Part shown: positions 1 through 10,900 of the stretch, piece by piece
Layout: each line of letters begins with the position of its first letter
Position numbering within the stretch: position 1 is the first letter of the stretch
Source of the DNA: Hemibagrus wyckioides
Taxonomy: Eukaryota; Chordata; Actinopteri; Siluriformes; Bagridae
Length of the DNA stretch: 64,000 nucleotides
Assembly (NCBI RefSeq): GCF_019097595.1
Contig: NC_080718.1
Span: 1-64,000, forward strand
Reading direction: 5' to 3'
Notes under the pieces: model-generated
Seen by the model: the letters and a program-made list of their open reading frames with translations, nothing else
Databases searched by the model: none
What the model was told of the DNA's origin: nothing
Translations under genes and position numbers: made by a program

Positions 1-560
1 ACATAAACTACCTTAAACTTTTTAAACTGTGACTTTTTAGCTTTTAAATATTATTTGAGCATGTCTTGCAATAGTTTAAGCACACAATTAGTAGCTTAGA
101 TTTCATATTTTAACTGTGACTTTAGTTTGTATATATTATTTGAGAATGTATTAAATAGTTTAAGCATGTATAGCTTTTATATTTGTAACGGAGTGTAGTG
201 CTACGCATCAGATGTAAACCTCATCTTAATAAGTTTACTTGCCAGTGAAAGCTTTCAATGCTTGTGGTACATTGTTAGTGCACCCGCCTCTACATGCGCG
301 AGACCCGCTCAGAGTTGTCTTTATATATTATTTCAGAAGTTCTTCGCAATAGTTTAAGCAACATATCTCATATATATATATATATATTAGTTCCAACGCT
401 AAAATGTTGCTCATGCAGCAGTTTTAAGTGTGTTATTATTTGGTAATTATGTGGTAGAGCACCCACTTCCCATGCTGGAGACCTGGGTTCGAGACCCGCT
501 TCAGAGCTGTAGCATATTATTTCAGGAATTTCTTGCAATAGTTTAAGCATCATATCGCTT
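1..560. repeat. Satellite-like AT-rich repeats with tRNA-like segments
   Basis: A phrase of the form 'tattatttgag..tcttgcaatagtttaagca' recurs at about 48-83, 130-167, 328-362 and 508-549, so this is a degenerate tandem repeat with a period of roughly 100-180 bases. Between the copies, 451-502 carries a pol III A-box-like 'tggtagagcacc' and a B-box-like 'gggttcgagacc'. A weaker version lies at 260-312. This suggests a tRNA-derived SINE or tRNA relic embedded in the repeat. I see no complete tRNA cloverleaf. A short (TA)n tract lies at 370-388. Confidence 0.5.
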
Positions 561-679
561 AAATGGTAATAGCCAACAATAGCTTTTCTGACGGACTTCA
601 GACCGCTACTGTGTGTGTGTGTGTCGTCAGCTAGAGTGAGTGAAGAGGTTTCGGTTTCAGACGGGACATGTAAGCATGG

Positions 680-925
680 TCAGCCAGCCAATCAAAGCTC
701 CCTGGGAAATCGGGGAGTCTTTCTCGCCAATCACATCGCCCGGTTAAGATCCGCTACATGTTTCTTCCCCAATCCCGGCGCTTGAAAGATGGACAGACAA
801 TGATAGCTTCACGCCCAACCGAGCCAATCGAATCTCTCGCGAATTTGATCATTCTCCGCTAATCGCAATGCTCGTCACGCGATGGGCCCGCCTATGAAAC
901 GGATGAATCCGCCAATCAAATCAGC
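680..925. promoter_or_regulatory. CCAAT-rich, GC-richer block, possible promoter
   Basis: At least five CCAAT-type boxes occur in about 240 bases (near 689, 727, 769, 823 and 911). The stretch is clearly less AT-rich than its surroundings. The clustering resembles a TATA-less vertebrate or transposon promoter. A possible decayed coding region lies downstream on the plus strand (1415-2164), so plus-strand promoter activity is conceivable. This is inference from motif density only. Confidence 0.3.
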
Positions 926-1173
926 ACTACAGAGTGACATGTCATCTCCAGTTACGTGGTTTTCACCTGCAGTGTGTGTTTTCGTATATCGCGTATTTAC
1001 CTGTTTATTTTAATAACTTTTGGGAGTATTATAACTATAAAGCTGTGATTAACCTCTTTAATTTTTAGGAGGATTTGGAACATTATACCACCCGTGGTAA
1101 GAGCTGTTTTTGTTTACAAATCCATGCCTCGATGTGTATCATGTATTGATATGCGTTATAAGTATACAAAAAA

Positions 1174-1285
1174 TTATTCATCATAAAAATTGGTATTATT
1201 CATCATAGTGTACTGGTATTATTCATCATAGTTGTACTGGTATTATTCATCATAGTACTGGTATTATTCATCATAGTGTATTATT
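1174..1285. repeat. Tandem repeat, about 27-base unit, 4 copies
   Basis: Four consecutive units of the form 'ggtattattcatcatagtgtact' with small length changes. It is followed by an ATT-rich tail (1279-1310). Confidence 0.75.
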
Positions 1286-1414
1286 ATTATTATAGTGTGT
1301 ATTATTATGTACAATTTATAATATAAGAGGGCTGGGAAATTGTAATGGAATTGCATGTTGTTCGTTTTTATTTATTTAATTATGAGGTTATTCAATTCAA
1401 CATGCTTTGAATTC

Positions 1415-2164
1415 CACTTTCACAGATTTTCAACTACCAAAGCCTCAAAAATCAAAAGGCCATGGCAGCTTCTTTCAGTACACAGGTGTGTTGTCCCTCT
1501 GCAGCTGGGACAGACCTGCTCCTCACCAGAGGGTATGTAATAGAAAGACCAAAGCCATACCGTGTAATCTTTAGGTTTTGTGCCAAATCCGACAGTGCTT
1601 TTTTTAATGTTACAGATAAGTAAATGTCCAGTGCAGGCCTGTGGGACACATGAGCTTTTTTTTTCAGATTCTCCCACTGGGTTATTGAGGAGATTTTGGT
1701 AGGTACACATCTCAGTATATTACATCTGAAATATCTCACCTAAACTCTTTACCCACTGCCAAATTTTACTGCCATATATGTAGACTGTTAATGTATATTT
1801 TCTTCATCATAGTTTACGCATACTAGGCGCCAAACTGGTGCAGTTTCCCACGAGCCTGCAGCACTTTTATCAAGCATGGTCCCCACACCGAACCCAGATT
1901 CGGACCCTGGACATGGACCCTGGAGCCTCAGCAACCAGCACTCCCCCAGCCCAGCCAGCTAGCTCCACCCTACCTGATATCCATCAACCAAGCCGTGGTT
2001 CCTCCAACAGCATTTCAACCACCTGTGCTACGCCAATCTACGCAAGGCATCACGTTAGAGGTGAAGGCCGAAGCACTTGCAGAAAGTGTGGTCGCTCTAG
2101 GACATCAGCAACTGGACATAGCCAAGCACAAGGCCAGAATTCCCTTATTTGTCCAGGATGAGGA
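1415..2164 (+). pseudogene. Possible decayed or transposon-derived coding region
   Basis: Two protein-like stretches are seen. The first begins at ATG 1462 (preceded by the acceptor-like 'tttcacag' at 1421-1428) and encodes 53 residues, MAASFSTQVCC at the start and PYRVIFRFC near the end, stopping at 1623. The second runs 1838-2161 with a Pro/Ser/Thr-rich middle. It ends in a CxxC-containing segment (TCRKCGRS, then GHSQ, then a late Cys) that resembles a zinc ribbon. The two are in different frames with stops between them, so no single gene model joins them. They could be exons of a decayed gene or part of a DNA transposon. I do not recognise the family. Confidence that any protein is made is low. 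Confidence 0.25.
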
Positions 2165-2404
2165 GAGATGATGACAAGAACAAACAGGTTGCTCTAAAAA
2201 ATAAAGAAAAGATAGATAGTGTTGCATATAGCACTTCTGTATTCTTACAAAAGTTACACACATTTTATATTTAAATATTTGATGCTTGTAAATAGTATTT
2301 TTTCTGTTTTGTTTGTAGTTTAATATATTATATTTTATACTGTGTCTACTTGTATTTATTATTAGGGTACATGTATTAAATAATGTAATATTTAAATTGT
2401 ATTT

Positions 2405-2692
2405 GCACATTATTCAACTGCTGCTATACGTAAATTTGTATTGTCTCTTTGTACCGTCTTTGTCTTTGCACTGTTTGCACTCATGTTGTACATCGATGTT
2501 CTTGGTGAGAGCTTAGACAGCTTACTTCTTCCAGGGCTCCTTAGCTCTGTGTTTTGTAATTATGTTATGTTGCTTATGTAGCACCAGGGTCCTGGGAGAA
2601 ACATGGTCTCTACTTCACTGTGTACTGCATCAGCTGAGTAGGTCGTGTAAAAAGGACAATAAAAGATTTCTTGACCTGACTTGAATGTATTC
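2405..2692 (+). mobile_element. Retroelement 3' tail (non-LTR-like)
   Basis: The segment ends with 'gcaccagggtcctgg', 'cactgtgtactgcatcagct' and 'gacaataaaagatttcttgacctgactt', the characteristic 3' end of a dispersed fish retroelement including its AATAAA (2658-2663). The same tail appears in opposite orientation at 28319-28470 and 44795-44955 in this window, which supports its being a dispersed repeat. No coding sequence is attached here. Confidence 0.6.
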
Positions 2693-2699
2693 TTTGTTT

Positions 2700-2935
2700 T
2701 AATATTAAGTGTTTATTTAGGTGTGTGTTTTCCAACATATATATTTAATAATATAAATATTGGTAGGTTTTTTGTTTTAATTAAAAAATTACAAAAATGA
2801 GGTGCATATAACCACACGTAGCACTCTGTCTCTTCCTTGCTTTCCTTTCTTTTTCTTCTCTTTTCTCTCTCTTCTTTCCTTCCCTCCTTCCCCATTTTTC
2901 TTTCTCTTTCTTCCCAACTCAAGCAGACTATTGAA
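2700..2935. repeat. Repeat with polypyrimidine tract (copy 1)
   Basis: A roughly 110-base C/T-only tract (about 2828-2930) follows an AT-rich segment. The whole 2745-2935 stretch resembles 7480-7690 in order and content, including 'cac..cgt..agcactctgtctct' and '..cagactattg' at the end. It is therefore a dispersed repeat unit rather than a chance tract. The tract could form triplex DNA. Confidence 0.55.
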
Positions 2936-3024
2936 CTTTAGGCGCAGCTAGTAGAAGCGGTGTGACTGTAGGTGCTTACAAATGAACATCCTTAGGTTGC
3001 CAGCTTTCAAATCCTGCTCAAGGA
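2936..3024 (+). tRNA. tRNA-Tyr(GTA) pseudogene with intron relic
   Basis: Contains 'gactgtag', the intron-like 'gtgcttacaaatgaac' and 'atccttaggt', the anticodon arm and intron of a tRNA-Tyr(GTA). It aligns throughout with the better copy at 4027-4114. The D-arm ('gcgcagctagtagaagcgg') and T-arm ('gccagctttcaaatcctgc') are substituted and the acceptor stem no longer pairs well. It is probably non-functional. Confidence 0.55.
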
Positions 3025-3114
3025 TGGCATGCTTACCAGCTCTTCAGAAAGCACACGCGCCGTTTGTGTGCTAAAGCCGCTAGCTCTGGCCGGGGCACAC
3101 AAAAAGAGCTTGCT

Positions 3115-3193
3115 TCTCCTGACCGGGGAATACCCACCCCAATGCTGCCCCAGCGAAAGCTCGCCGAATCCCCAGCCATTAGATCACCCAGGA
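3115..3193 (-). tRNA. tRNA-Glu-like pseudogene
   Basis: Read on the minus strand it begins 'tctcctgggtgatctaatgg', continues 'ctggggattcggcgag' and ends 'ttccccggtcaggaga'. This is the frame of a tRNA-Glu: a D-arm of the 'tggtctagtggttagg' type and a 3' acceptor half. The anticodon stem is expanded and mismatched, so it is degenerate. It occupies the same relative place in its repeat unit as the tRNA-Glu-like copy at 4205-4277. Confidence 0.4.
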
Positions 3194-4026
3194 GACCGCA
3201 GACAGGTTTGTGGGCCGATTTCGTGGGCTGGGTGCAGCACCCAGGACAATACCTCTAGCGGCGATTTCTATGGCAATTCCAGGATGAGTTACACCTCGGA
3301 GGAAACAGCAAAGCTTAAACAAATTACGCTTTTTAAGATCAAACAGAATGTCTGCACAGACTGTCTCAAAAAGACTTAAAAGAGGTCCCACTCTCAGCTG
3401 CAGGGTCACCAGTTTGTAGTCTGTCCAGGAGTCCCCGTCGCAAGTGTAATAATTTGGTAAGCCTCTCTCCTGGTTTCCTCTCACCACCAAAAGACACGCC
3501 CAGTAGGTGGATCGGGCTGAAACAAATTGCTGGTTGTGGGCATGAGCTAGCAAGGCGTGCGTGAGATGTGTTTGCACAGTGCCCTGTGATGAGCTACGAG
3601 CCATGGCGCAGGGTGTACTGCCCACCCGATCAGGTTCTAGGACAAGCAACAGGTATTCCTGTCCTATGGAAAAGCTTTTGACGTGCAGCGATGCACACAC
3701 AAATGTTCCTCACATCTGGACCCGTTTTGGCCCATGTCGCTTTTGAGGGTGCCTGCAGGACAGAGTGAAACCCCAAGCATTAGGTCCTCTCTGTATTTAT
3801 TTAGTTTTAAACAATCCATCATGCGAAGGCTAATGCCAGAAACTTGAGATTGCAAACGGGATTTGTGTGCTGTCGGTGAAGAAGGGTCCAACATCGACAA
3901 GCACGCTTATAGGCCCCAGTAAATCTGGCCTAGCGCTCTGAAACCGCTGCGCCACGTGGCTCAGAACAGACAAAATCGCCAGGGGTCCCGCTTGCCAGGT
4001 CGCCGCCAAAGGCGCTCTGAGCCCTC

Positions 4027-4114
4027 CCTTCGATAGCTCAGCTGGTAGAGCTGAGGACTGTAGGTGCTTACAAATGGACATCCTTAGGTCGCTGGTTCAA
4101 ACCGCCTCGAAGGA
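4027..4114 (+). tRNA. tRNA-Tyr(GTA), intron-containing, slightly degraded
   Basis: The 7-bp acceptor stem pairs perfectly (ccttcga with tcgaagg, then discriminator A). The D-arm 'tagctcagctggtagagc' is canonical. The anticodon arm 'ggactgtag' is interrupted after the base following GTA by a 16-base intron 'gtgcttacaaatggac', as in eukaryotic tRNA-Tyr genes, and resumes 'atcctta'. The T-arm 'gctggttcaaaccgcc' is one base short, with a mismatch in the stem. It may therefore be a recent pseudogene or a poorly functional copy. Confidence 0.7.
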
Positions 4115-4204
4115 CGGCTTTTAACATAGCCTTCTGGAAACGCTCGTTTCAGTGCATCGGCTTCTATGTCAAGCTAGCTCTACCGGCGCTAGTGGAGCTC
4201 AAGC

Positions 4205-4277
4205 TTCCTGACCGGGAATCGTAACCTCGTCAGCGGCGGTGAGAGCGCTAATCCTAGCCACTAGACCAATTAGGAGA
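4205..4277 (-). tRNA. tRNA-Glu(CTC)-like, probably pseudogene
   Basis: On the minus strand the D-arm region reads 'ttggtctagtggctagg', the anticodon loop 'ctctcac' gives CTC, and the 3' end reads 'attcccggtcaggaa'. All are diagnostic of tRNA-Glu. The anticodon stem has mismatches and the acceptor stem is imperfect. Its pairing with tRNA-Tyr in both repeat units indicates an ancestral Tyr-Glu cluster. Confidence 0.55.
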
Positions 4278-4811
4278 CTTGGACAGGACCTCAGGGCCTC
4301 AGGCGGTTGGGCCGTGAGCACCCAGGGGATTGGGCCTCTAGTGCCGATTTACGTTTACCTGGATGAGTTACACCTGAGGAAACAGCAGTTTTCAAATTCA
4401 CTTTAAGATCAACAGAATGTTCTGCACAGACTGTTCCAAAAGACTTAAAAGAGGTCCCACCTCTCAGCTGCAGGGTCACAAGTTTGTAGTCTGTCCGAGT
4501 CCCCGTGTGTGTACACCTGGCAAGCCCCTCCGGCTCCTCGCCTCACCTCCAAACCACATGCCAGTAGGTGGATCATTGTCAAATTGCTATTAGGTAAGAG
4601 CGAAAGCGTGAATGTGTTTGCACAGTGATGAGCTGGCGAGCCACACGGGTGTGTACTGCTCAATCGACCAGCCCTAGACAAGAACAGGTATTTCTGTCCT
4701 ATGGAAAGGTTTCTGACATGCATGGCTATGCACACAAACGTCGCAGATTCTGAAGGTTTTGGGCCCATCGCTTTTGAGGCGCCTGGTGGACAAAGCGTGA
4801 AACCCTGTGCA

Positions 4812-4847
4812 TAGATAGATAGATAGATGGGATAGATAGATAGATAT

Positions 4848-4887
<40 letters not shown>

Positions 4888-4912
4888 GGGTAGATAGATA
4901 GATAGATAGATT
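4812..4912. repeat. (GATA)n microsatellite
   Basis: About 100 bases of GATA repeats with a few interruptions, directly abutting a LINE 3' end. This is the position where L2-type LINE tails carry such repeats. Confidence 0.9.
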
Positions 4913-5775
4913 CAACTTCATTGTCATTACATAGTGTAGGTACATAGCAATGAAATGCTGTTTAGCATCTACCAGAAGTGCAAATATTAGTAGAAATTCC
5001 ATTGTCTTGAACAGAGTGCAGATAAATATGTAAATATGTACATCGATAAATAAGGCTATGTCAGAGTGTGCATAGAGAAGTATGTGCAAGTAATATTTAC
5101 TGGTAGATAAAGTGACAGGTGTAATTATAATTGTGCTAAAAATGTGTGCATTATGTAAAATGTATGTACAACAGTAACAGATAATATACATATATTATAT
5201 AGTATGTATAAATATAGTATATGTAAATGTATATAAATAGATAGACAAATAGATAATACTAGGTGTAATCTATGAAATGGACAATATGTACAATAATTAT
5301 ATTACACACTGAGAAAAATTATATTATAACAGAATGTACAAACAGAATGTTTAACAGTGAAAAATATGCATTAACAGGAATGTACAGAGTGGAGTGGCAA
5401 CCAAAGTGGTAAGTGTAGAAAGATATGAGTGTCCTAGCGGTGTAGTGTAGAGTCTAGTAGATTTATGGCTGAAGGAAAAAACTGGTCTCTAAACCTACTG
5501 GTTCTGGTGAGGATGGACCTGTATCTCCTCCTGGATGGAAGGTTGGAACAGTTTGTGACTCTGGGTGGGAGGGAGTCTTTGATTATTTTGTGTGTGTCTG
5601 CGCAGACATCTACTGTGGAAAGCAGAATCTGTGGCAGGTAGTTGCGTGCCGATGATCGTGCGGCAGTTTTCTACAACCTCTTTGCAGAGATTTCTTTTCA
5701 CACATCGTGGAGCTGCCATGCTACACTGTGATGCAGCCTGTCAAGATGCTCTCACATGCGAGGGTAAAAGTTGGT
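4913..5775 (-). mobile_element. L2-type LINE 3' fragment (C-terminus of reverse transcriptase ORF)
   Basis: On the minus strand, about 5770-5470 encodes the C-terminal part of a non-LTR retrotransposon ORF. It runs through frameshifts: 'ILTGCITV', then 'NCRTIIGTQLP', then the conserved 'KDSLPPRVTNCSNL' and 'PSRRRYRSILTR'. It ends in an AT-rich 3' UTR running into the (GATA)n tail at 4812-4912. The catalytic part of the reverse transcriptase is absent, so this is a dead 5'-truncated copy. The family reading rests on the C-terminal motif and the tail. Confidence 0.6.
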
Positions 5776-5959
5776 CAGGATCTTGGGGATAGGTGAACTT
5801 TCTTCGGTCTCCTTAGCAAGCAAAGACCCTACAGTGCCTTCCAAACAGAGTTGAGGTGTTCAGATGCCAGGACAGATCTCTTCAGAGATGTGGGACACCC
5901 AGGAACTTAAAGCTGGAGACACGCTCTACTTCAGACCCATTGATGTAAATAGGGAGCGT

Positions 5960-6995
5960 CTCATGCTGTTAGATATCCGGGAGGTCTGGAGAAAGTGCAG
6001 AGCCACTCCATTTGGAGGTACCCCAGCCTCCAGCAGTTGGTGTTCCTAATGATGCGACCTCGATGTATTGTAGGATTGTTCGCCCATGATGAAGAAATTA
6101 GGCCTGTATTGTTCAAGTGTAGGGGCACAATGACTGGATTAATGATGTTATTCAGGTAGTATTGGCTTGTCACTGGTACCATTCACAAGATGTAGGGAGG
6201 CCCTGTATTGAGTAGACACACTCTGCCCAGACTGCAACACCACCACAGCAGTAATGATGCATAGCGCTCTCCTTGGACGCCTCCAACATCGCGTAAGTGT
6301 CATCATTTCTGCTCAACGTGAATTGACTTCTTCATCAGAGAACAGCACTGGAGGTCCACTGGTCCCTTTGTCCAGCGTAAATGCTCCCTGGCCCGATGTC
6401 CTCCTGTGCCTGGTGGTGTGGTCAGAGTACCCTTGCAGGTCAGTCTAGCATGCAGACTGCATTGATGTAAACGGTTCTCAAATGTATCTCTGACATGACA
6501 CTTGTGGTGCCTCTACCTCCCTTAAATGTGCTCTGGAGTTGAGTGGCATTCATCATCCGGTTCCGCAGGCACTGTTCACAATGAAGCGGTCATCAACGTG
6601 GGATGTGACAACAAAGGACGCCCACTTATGCCTTCTGTGATTCTTCCAGTCTCTCTGTATCTCTGTTGCAACCTGCTGATGACACTCTGTGACACTCTAA
6701 GCTCAGTGGCCACTTCCCTCTGAGAACATCCTGTTTGAAGCTCTCGCAATGGCGCAGGTACTGTTGGTCAATTGTTAGGTGTGGTCTTGGTCTCATGATG
6801 TCAAAATGTAAACAGCATGATGAAGAGGACTGTTTAAATACCACCCTAATTGAACCAGAAAATGTATTGGTCAATCTCATGTATCAAACACTCAGTTGTG
6901 AATTTTATTAAGCACCTTGTTATAAAACAGCAAAGTTATGCAAAGCAGTACTGAAACACTGAACAGTTGGACATGTGCATTCAAAAGTGTAGAGA
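5960..6995 (-). mobile_element. Decayed Tc1-like DNA transposon
   Basis: Translated on the minus strand, pieces of a Tc1 transposase are found in order. A helix-turn-helix region lies at 6626-6800 (HLTIDQQYLRHCESF, then the equivalent of a second helix). Further on comes a C-terminal block at 5961-6182 including VPLHLNN and PTIHRGRIIR. Multiple stops and frameshifts separate the pieces. The 6890-7060 end has the expected AT-rich inverted-repeat region. The opposite end appears lost or fused to other repeat DNA near 5960. It is inactive. Confidence 0.6.
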
Positions 6996-7480
6996 AGGTC
7001 AAATTAAGTCTCACCTGTAAAGGTTGAGTAGTGCATTTTAGGTGCATCCTGAAATTTCTGCCCTAAAGCCGAATATCCTTAATTTTTTTTTGGAAATTTA
7101 TATTATTAAATCTATATTTAATAATATAAACTATTGATAGTTTTTTTGTTATAGATTTCTATACTTTTGTTAGTATTTTATAATAATTCTTATCACTTTT
7201 ATGTATATTGTTATGGTGTGTGTCTTGGGCTGTATTATTCTTATCTTTGAAAAAAGACAATATTTCTAACAGTAGTAGGTCGCATTGAGAAGCTTCATAT
7301 TTTGCAGATAATTAAATAGAATCGAAGTCAACTAACTACACAGGACTTAGAACTTGACTCATTTTTGATGAGCAGGACTGTTTCTGTAGACTAACAGTTG
7401 CCATTATCAAAACAGAATGCAATATTTAACTTGTCTGAGGTGGGATTCGAGCCGGTCGCAGTGGATGGGAGGGGACTCTT
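6996..7480. other. AT-rich stretch, no gene seen
   Basis: No coding, RNA or clear repeat signal was found, apart from poly-T runs (7084-7091, 7141-7148). Confidence 0.5.
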
Positions 7481-7690
7481 GAATTTTTTACTGATTTGTT
7501 TGTAAAAAGCACATTTTTAAATAAAAATTTACAAAACAGGCGTATATAAATCACTACGTGGCATTCTGTCTCTCTTTTGTTTTCTTCCTCTTTCTTTTCT
7601 TCTCTTTTTTCTCTTTTTCTCTCTCTTTCCCCTTCTTCCCCATTTTTTCCTTTATTCTCCACCCGAAACAGACTATTGTTCCCTCAGCCT
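7481..7690. repeat. Repeat with polypyrimidine tract (copy 2)
   Basis: Second copy of the unit at 2700-2935: an AT-rich segment, then 'ggcattctgtctctctt', then about 80 bases of C/T-only sequence and 'cagactattg'. A pure (TC)n tract follows separately at 7801-7823. Confidence 0.55.
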
Positions 7691-7942
7691 CAAGCTTTAC
7701 TAATTGCTACAATTAGTCTGTTTCTTCTCACAAATTAACTAGCTAACTAACTCACTAAGGTTTAAGCATTAGAAAGAAAGGAGAGGAAAACTATACAAGG
7801 TCTCTCTCTCTCTCTCTCTCTCGCGCTCTCTTCTCTCTACCTATCTACTAATTAATAAACTTGGCCATTTTAATGTTGTAGATTTTCAACAGAAAATATT
7901 AATTGTAATTGAACTTACATAGAAACTCATATTTTATTGCAG

Positions 7943-10900
7943 AAACTGTGGATTTGCAGGAGAATCACTCAGATACTCCCCCAGTCCTCCAGGTAGGAAA
8001 GTCAGTAAAAATATTTCAACTACATTTGAAACGTGTAGGCTAAGCTTTTTGTCTAAGCTGGTGTGTGTGTGTGTGTGTGTGTGTGCGTTACTGTTGTTGA
8101 GCCAATCCCGTCACGCTGCTGCCCACAGAAACTCACCCCACACATCTTCAGCCATGTTGTTCTGGTAACCAAACCTTATCATTTATTTCATTAAATCTGA
8201 TTTCGGTTTTACAAGTGACAGAATGTTTTGGAAAAGTGTTAGTGAAACTGCTATGATAAAAGCACTAATTTGATCTTCATGTGTCTTCACTTTTTCACAG
8301 CCCTCAGTGCTGGTGAGCTGAACAGCACCTGTTGTAATGTTGCAACTACAACACTGCAGAGACTCCTTCCATCTCCTCAGTCTTTGTAGTATTGTACAGT
8401 GCTGTAGCTGAGACATAAAAACACACACACATCCTTCTTTACAAAGTTCTAATGTTTAGTTTTGTTTCTTTATTTCTAGCAAGTGGACCTTTAGGAGAGA
8501 CATCCTCAGGTTTATAAGGAGTCCAGAGAGTCGCTCTGCTGGCATGAAACTGCACACTGCTGGACGCCGCCGAGGTAAATTCACAGTATTTCTTACTCCT
8601 CATGAAGAGGTTCTCACTTTAACGACATGGTAAAGAGAACTTAAATGAAAATGCGTTGTAGATTCTTGAGTTTCATCTAATTGTCGTTTGTACCACATGG
8701 GATTCTCTTTACCATAACAACTGTGAGTGACGGTTTCCCCTGGCATTCAGGGTAAGGGTTCAGGTATAAGGGGCAGTTACTAATTGTGTTTGTGTGTTTT
8801 AAGGTCATTGAGCCAAACCTTCAGCTGCTGCCAAAAGAACATGACCAGGAATCTTCACCCATCCTTTCTGGTAACCAAACCTTTCATTTATTTACTAAAG
8901 CTGATCACTGGATTTGGCATAGGGTTGTTTTGATTGTAAAAGAAAGAAAGGAGAGAATGTTACTTGTGTTATTATAAAATCGCTGTGATAGGGAAGCAGT
9001 TATGTTCATCATGCTCTTCATTTCTCACAGAGGCTCGATGCTGGTGAGCTGGATCAGCGCCTGGCACAAATATCCAGTTCCTCTCTGCACGCACCTTTAC
9101 CTTCCTGTCTGGGGTATCTCCTACAGTGCTACAGCTGAGATACAAGCACACACATCCTTCTTTACAAGTTCTAATGTTTAGTTTGGCTCTATTTCTAGGC
9201 AGTGGACGTTATGACATACTTCCTCGGGATGATATAGGGTCCTGAGAGTCGTTTTGCTGGTTTAAAACCACCAAGACGCGCTTACTTCGACCAGCTGGTA
9301 ATCACCATCTTTGTTACTCTTGATGAAGAGAATTGAGTATTAATGATTATTAGATGAACACTTTGTGGTGAAGTAGATCTTGAGTTTCAGCTTTCAATTG
9401 TCATTTGCAGGGATTCCCTTATTGAACCACCATCGAGACCAGTTCATCAGCTATAGGCAGGTGAGGATTATCTTTTGTGGCAAGATCACAAAACTTTTGT
9501 TAGTTGCAGTGACTAATTGTGTTCACTTCAAATTGTTCTCTTTAAGGCTTTGAATATGGGAAGGTTACAGAGCTCATTTCAATTTCTATGAAGTCTGTAT
9601 TGTAGATAGTAACTCTTGAAATTTTGTAAAAACATATGGGTCTAGAATGTTAATTTTTCTTTCTTTTCTTTTTTTAAAATTTAACAGCGAACCTTGGTGT
9701 CCTGCACGTTCCATGCATGTGGCTAAAGATGGTCAGTGAACATCTCCACCTGGGAGCAGGGAGTAGGAGCAGGTTGACTCTCCCCACAGTGATTCAGAGG
9801 AACAGTACAACTCTGAGGTAACTCTGTGTTTCAGACCTGATGTGTATCTACATATGCCAAGCTATTCCCCCTGAATGGGAGGCTAGTGTAACATTTACTG
9901 TGTGAGTTTTAATGATTTATTGCTAATGTAAGTCTTTCACACATTAGCAATATGGGAGTGGAGGAGAGCCTTAGCCAGGAGGAGAGATGGAGGTGCCCTT
10001 TAATTCTGGTACGATTATCTTCACAGTTTAATGGTATGAAAGGTGTAATGTATGTTTAATACACTCAAGCATGTAAAATCTTTTTGTTTCTCTAGGGACC
10101 ATCTTACAGAGAGAGGAGCAAACAGATATATGATCCATGAGGCGTTTGCTGTGAGTAAAACGCTCTGTTTAGCTGCTTGTTTTTACTCCCAGGTAAAGTC
10201 CACTCTACTTTAATTGCTCACTATTGTGTGCTGTCTTATATTCAGATTCATCTTACCTGCATCGACAATCAAGAACTAACATTGTTCGTTATGGGGAAGA
10301 AAGATTGTACAAATCGCGTACCTGTCAGCAGAATTAACAACCAGAGTGACTTCAGAATGATGATAGACTGTTTCCTTGTGCGTAACTTATAAGCACAGTT
10401 ACTGGGCTTGGAAAATGATGCAGTTGTTAAATAAATGTGGTAATAGAGTAATTAAGGAATAATAATTAAAATAACAAGCATCAAAAAAGCTAATTTTATA
10501 ACAATCACAGCGCTTAGGATAACCCTAGGGCTCTGGGATTATATGAAGTAGTTGGACATTTGATCCATGGTAATACATCATCTGTGTATCTTTAGTAAAG
10601 TACTGGACATACTGGGAGACTTACATGCTGCTTCATTTAGGAGTATTTAAAATGAGTTTCTTACGTTGAAAACTATAGCCAAAGTTGGGGATTATTTTGT
10701 TTGTTTGTTTTAACAGGATGCAGGGTCATTATCCACGAAAGCTGGCCTCTTACGAGGCTCTGATTCATTTCCTGCAAGACTCATACTTATCGGGACTCGG
10801 TGTGTGGCAGAGCTCTCAGGTCCTATGTAAGCTTATAAATGCTTCCCCCAAGCCAGCATGACTAATGTTTAAATCTAAAAGATTTTTGATGTGATTGGAA

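Larger units (their letters stand above)
2942..4805. repeat. Two-unit tandem array around tRNA-Tyr and tRNA-Glu relics
   Basis: Unit 1 (about 2942-3775) and unit 2 (about 4033-4805) share the order tRNA-Tyr, tRNA-Glu (minus), 'ggatgagttacacct', 'aaaagacttaaaagaggtccca', 'gtttgtagtctgtcc', 'ggtattcctgtcctatggaaa' and 'gcgtgaaacccc'. They differ by many substitutions and indels, so the duplication is old. About 250 bases (3776-4026) separate the units and hold no gene I can support, although 3930-3960 contains a tRNA-like fragment on the minus strand. Confidence 0.65.

Noticed and set aside
3179..3700. 173-residue minus-strand open frame over the tRNA array
   Set aside because: It crosses tRNA relics and repeat DNA, and its homologous stretch in the second unit is not open. 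It is a chance frame.
3925..3965. A further tRNA gene on the minus strand
   Set aside because: Only an A-box-like stretch ('gtggcgcagcgg') is visible. No anticodon or T-arm can be placed.
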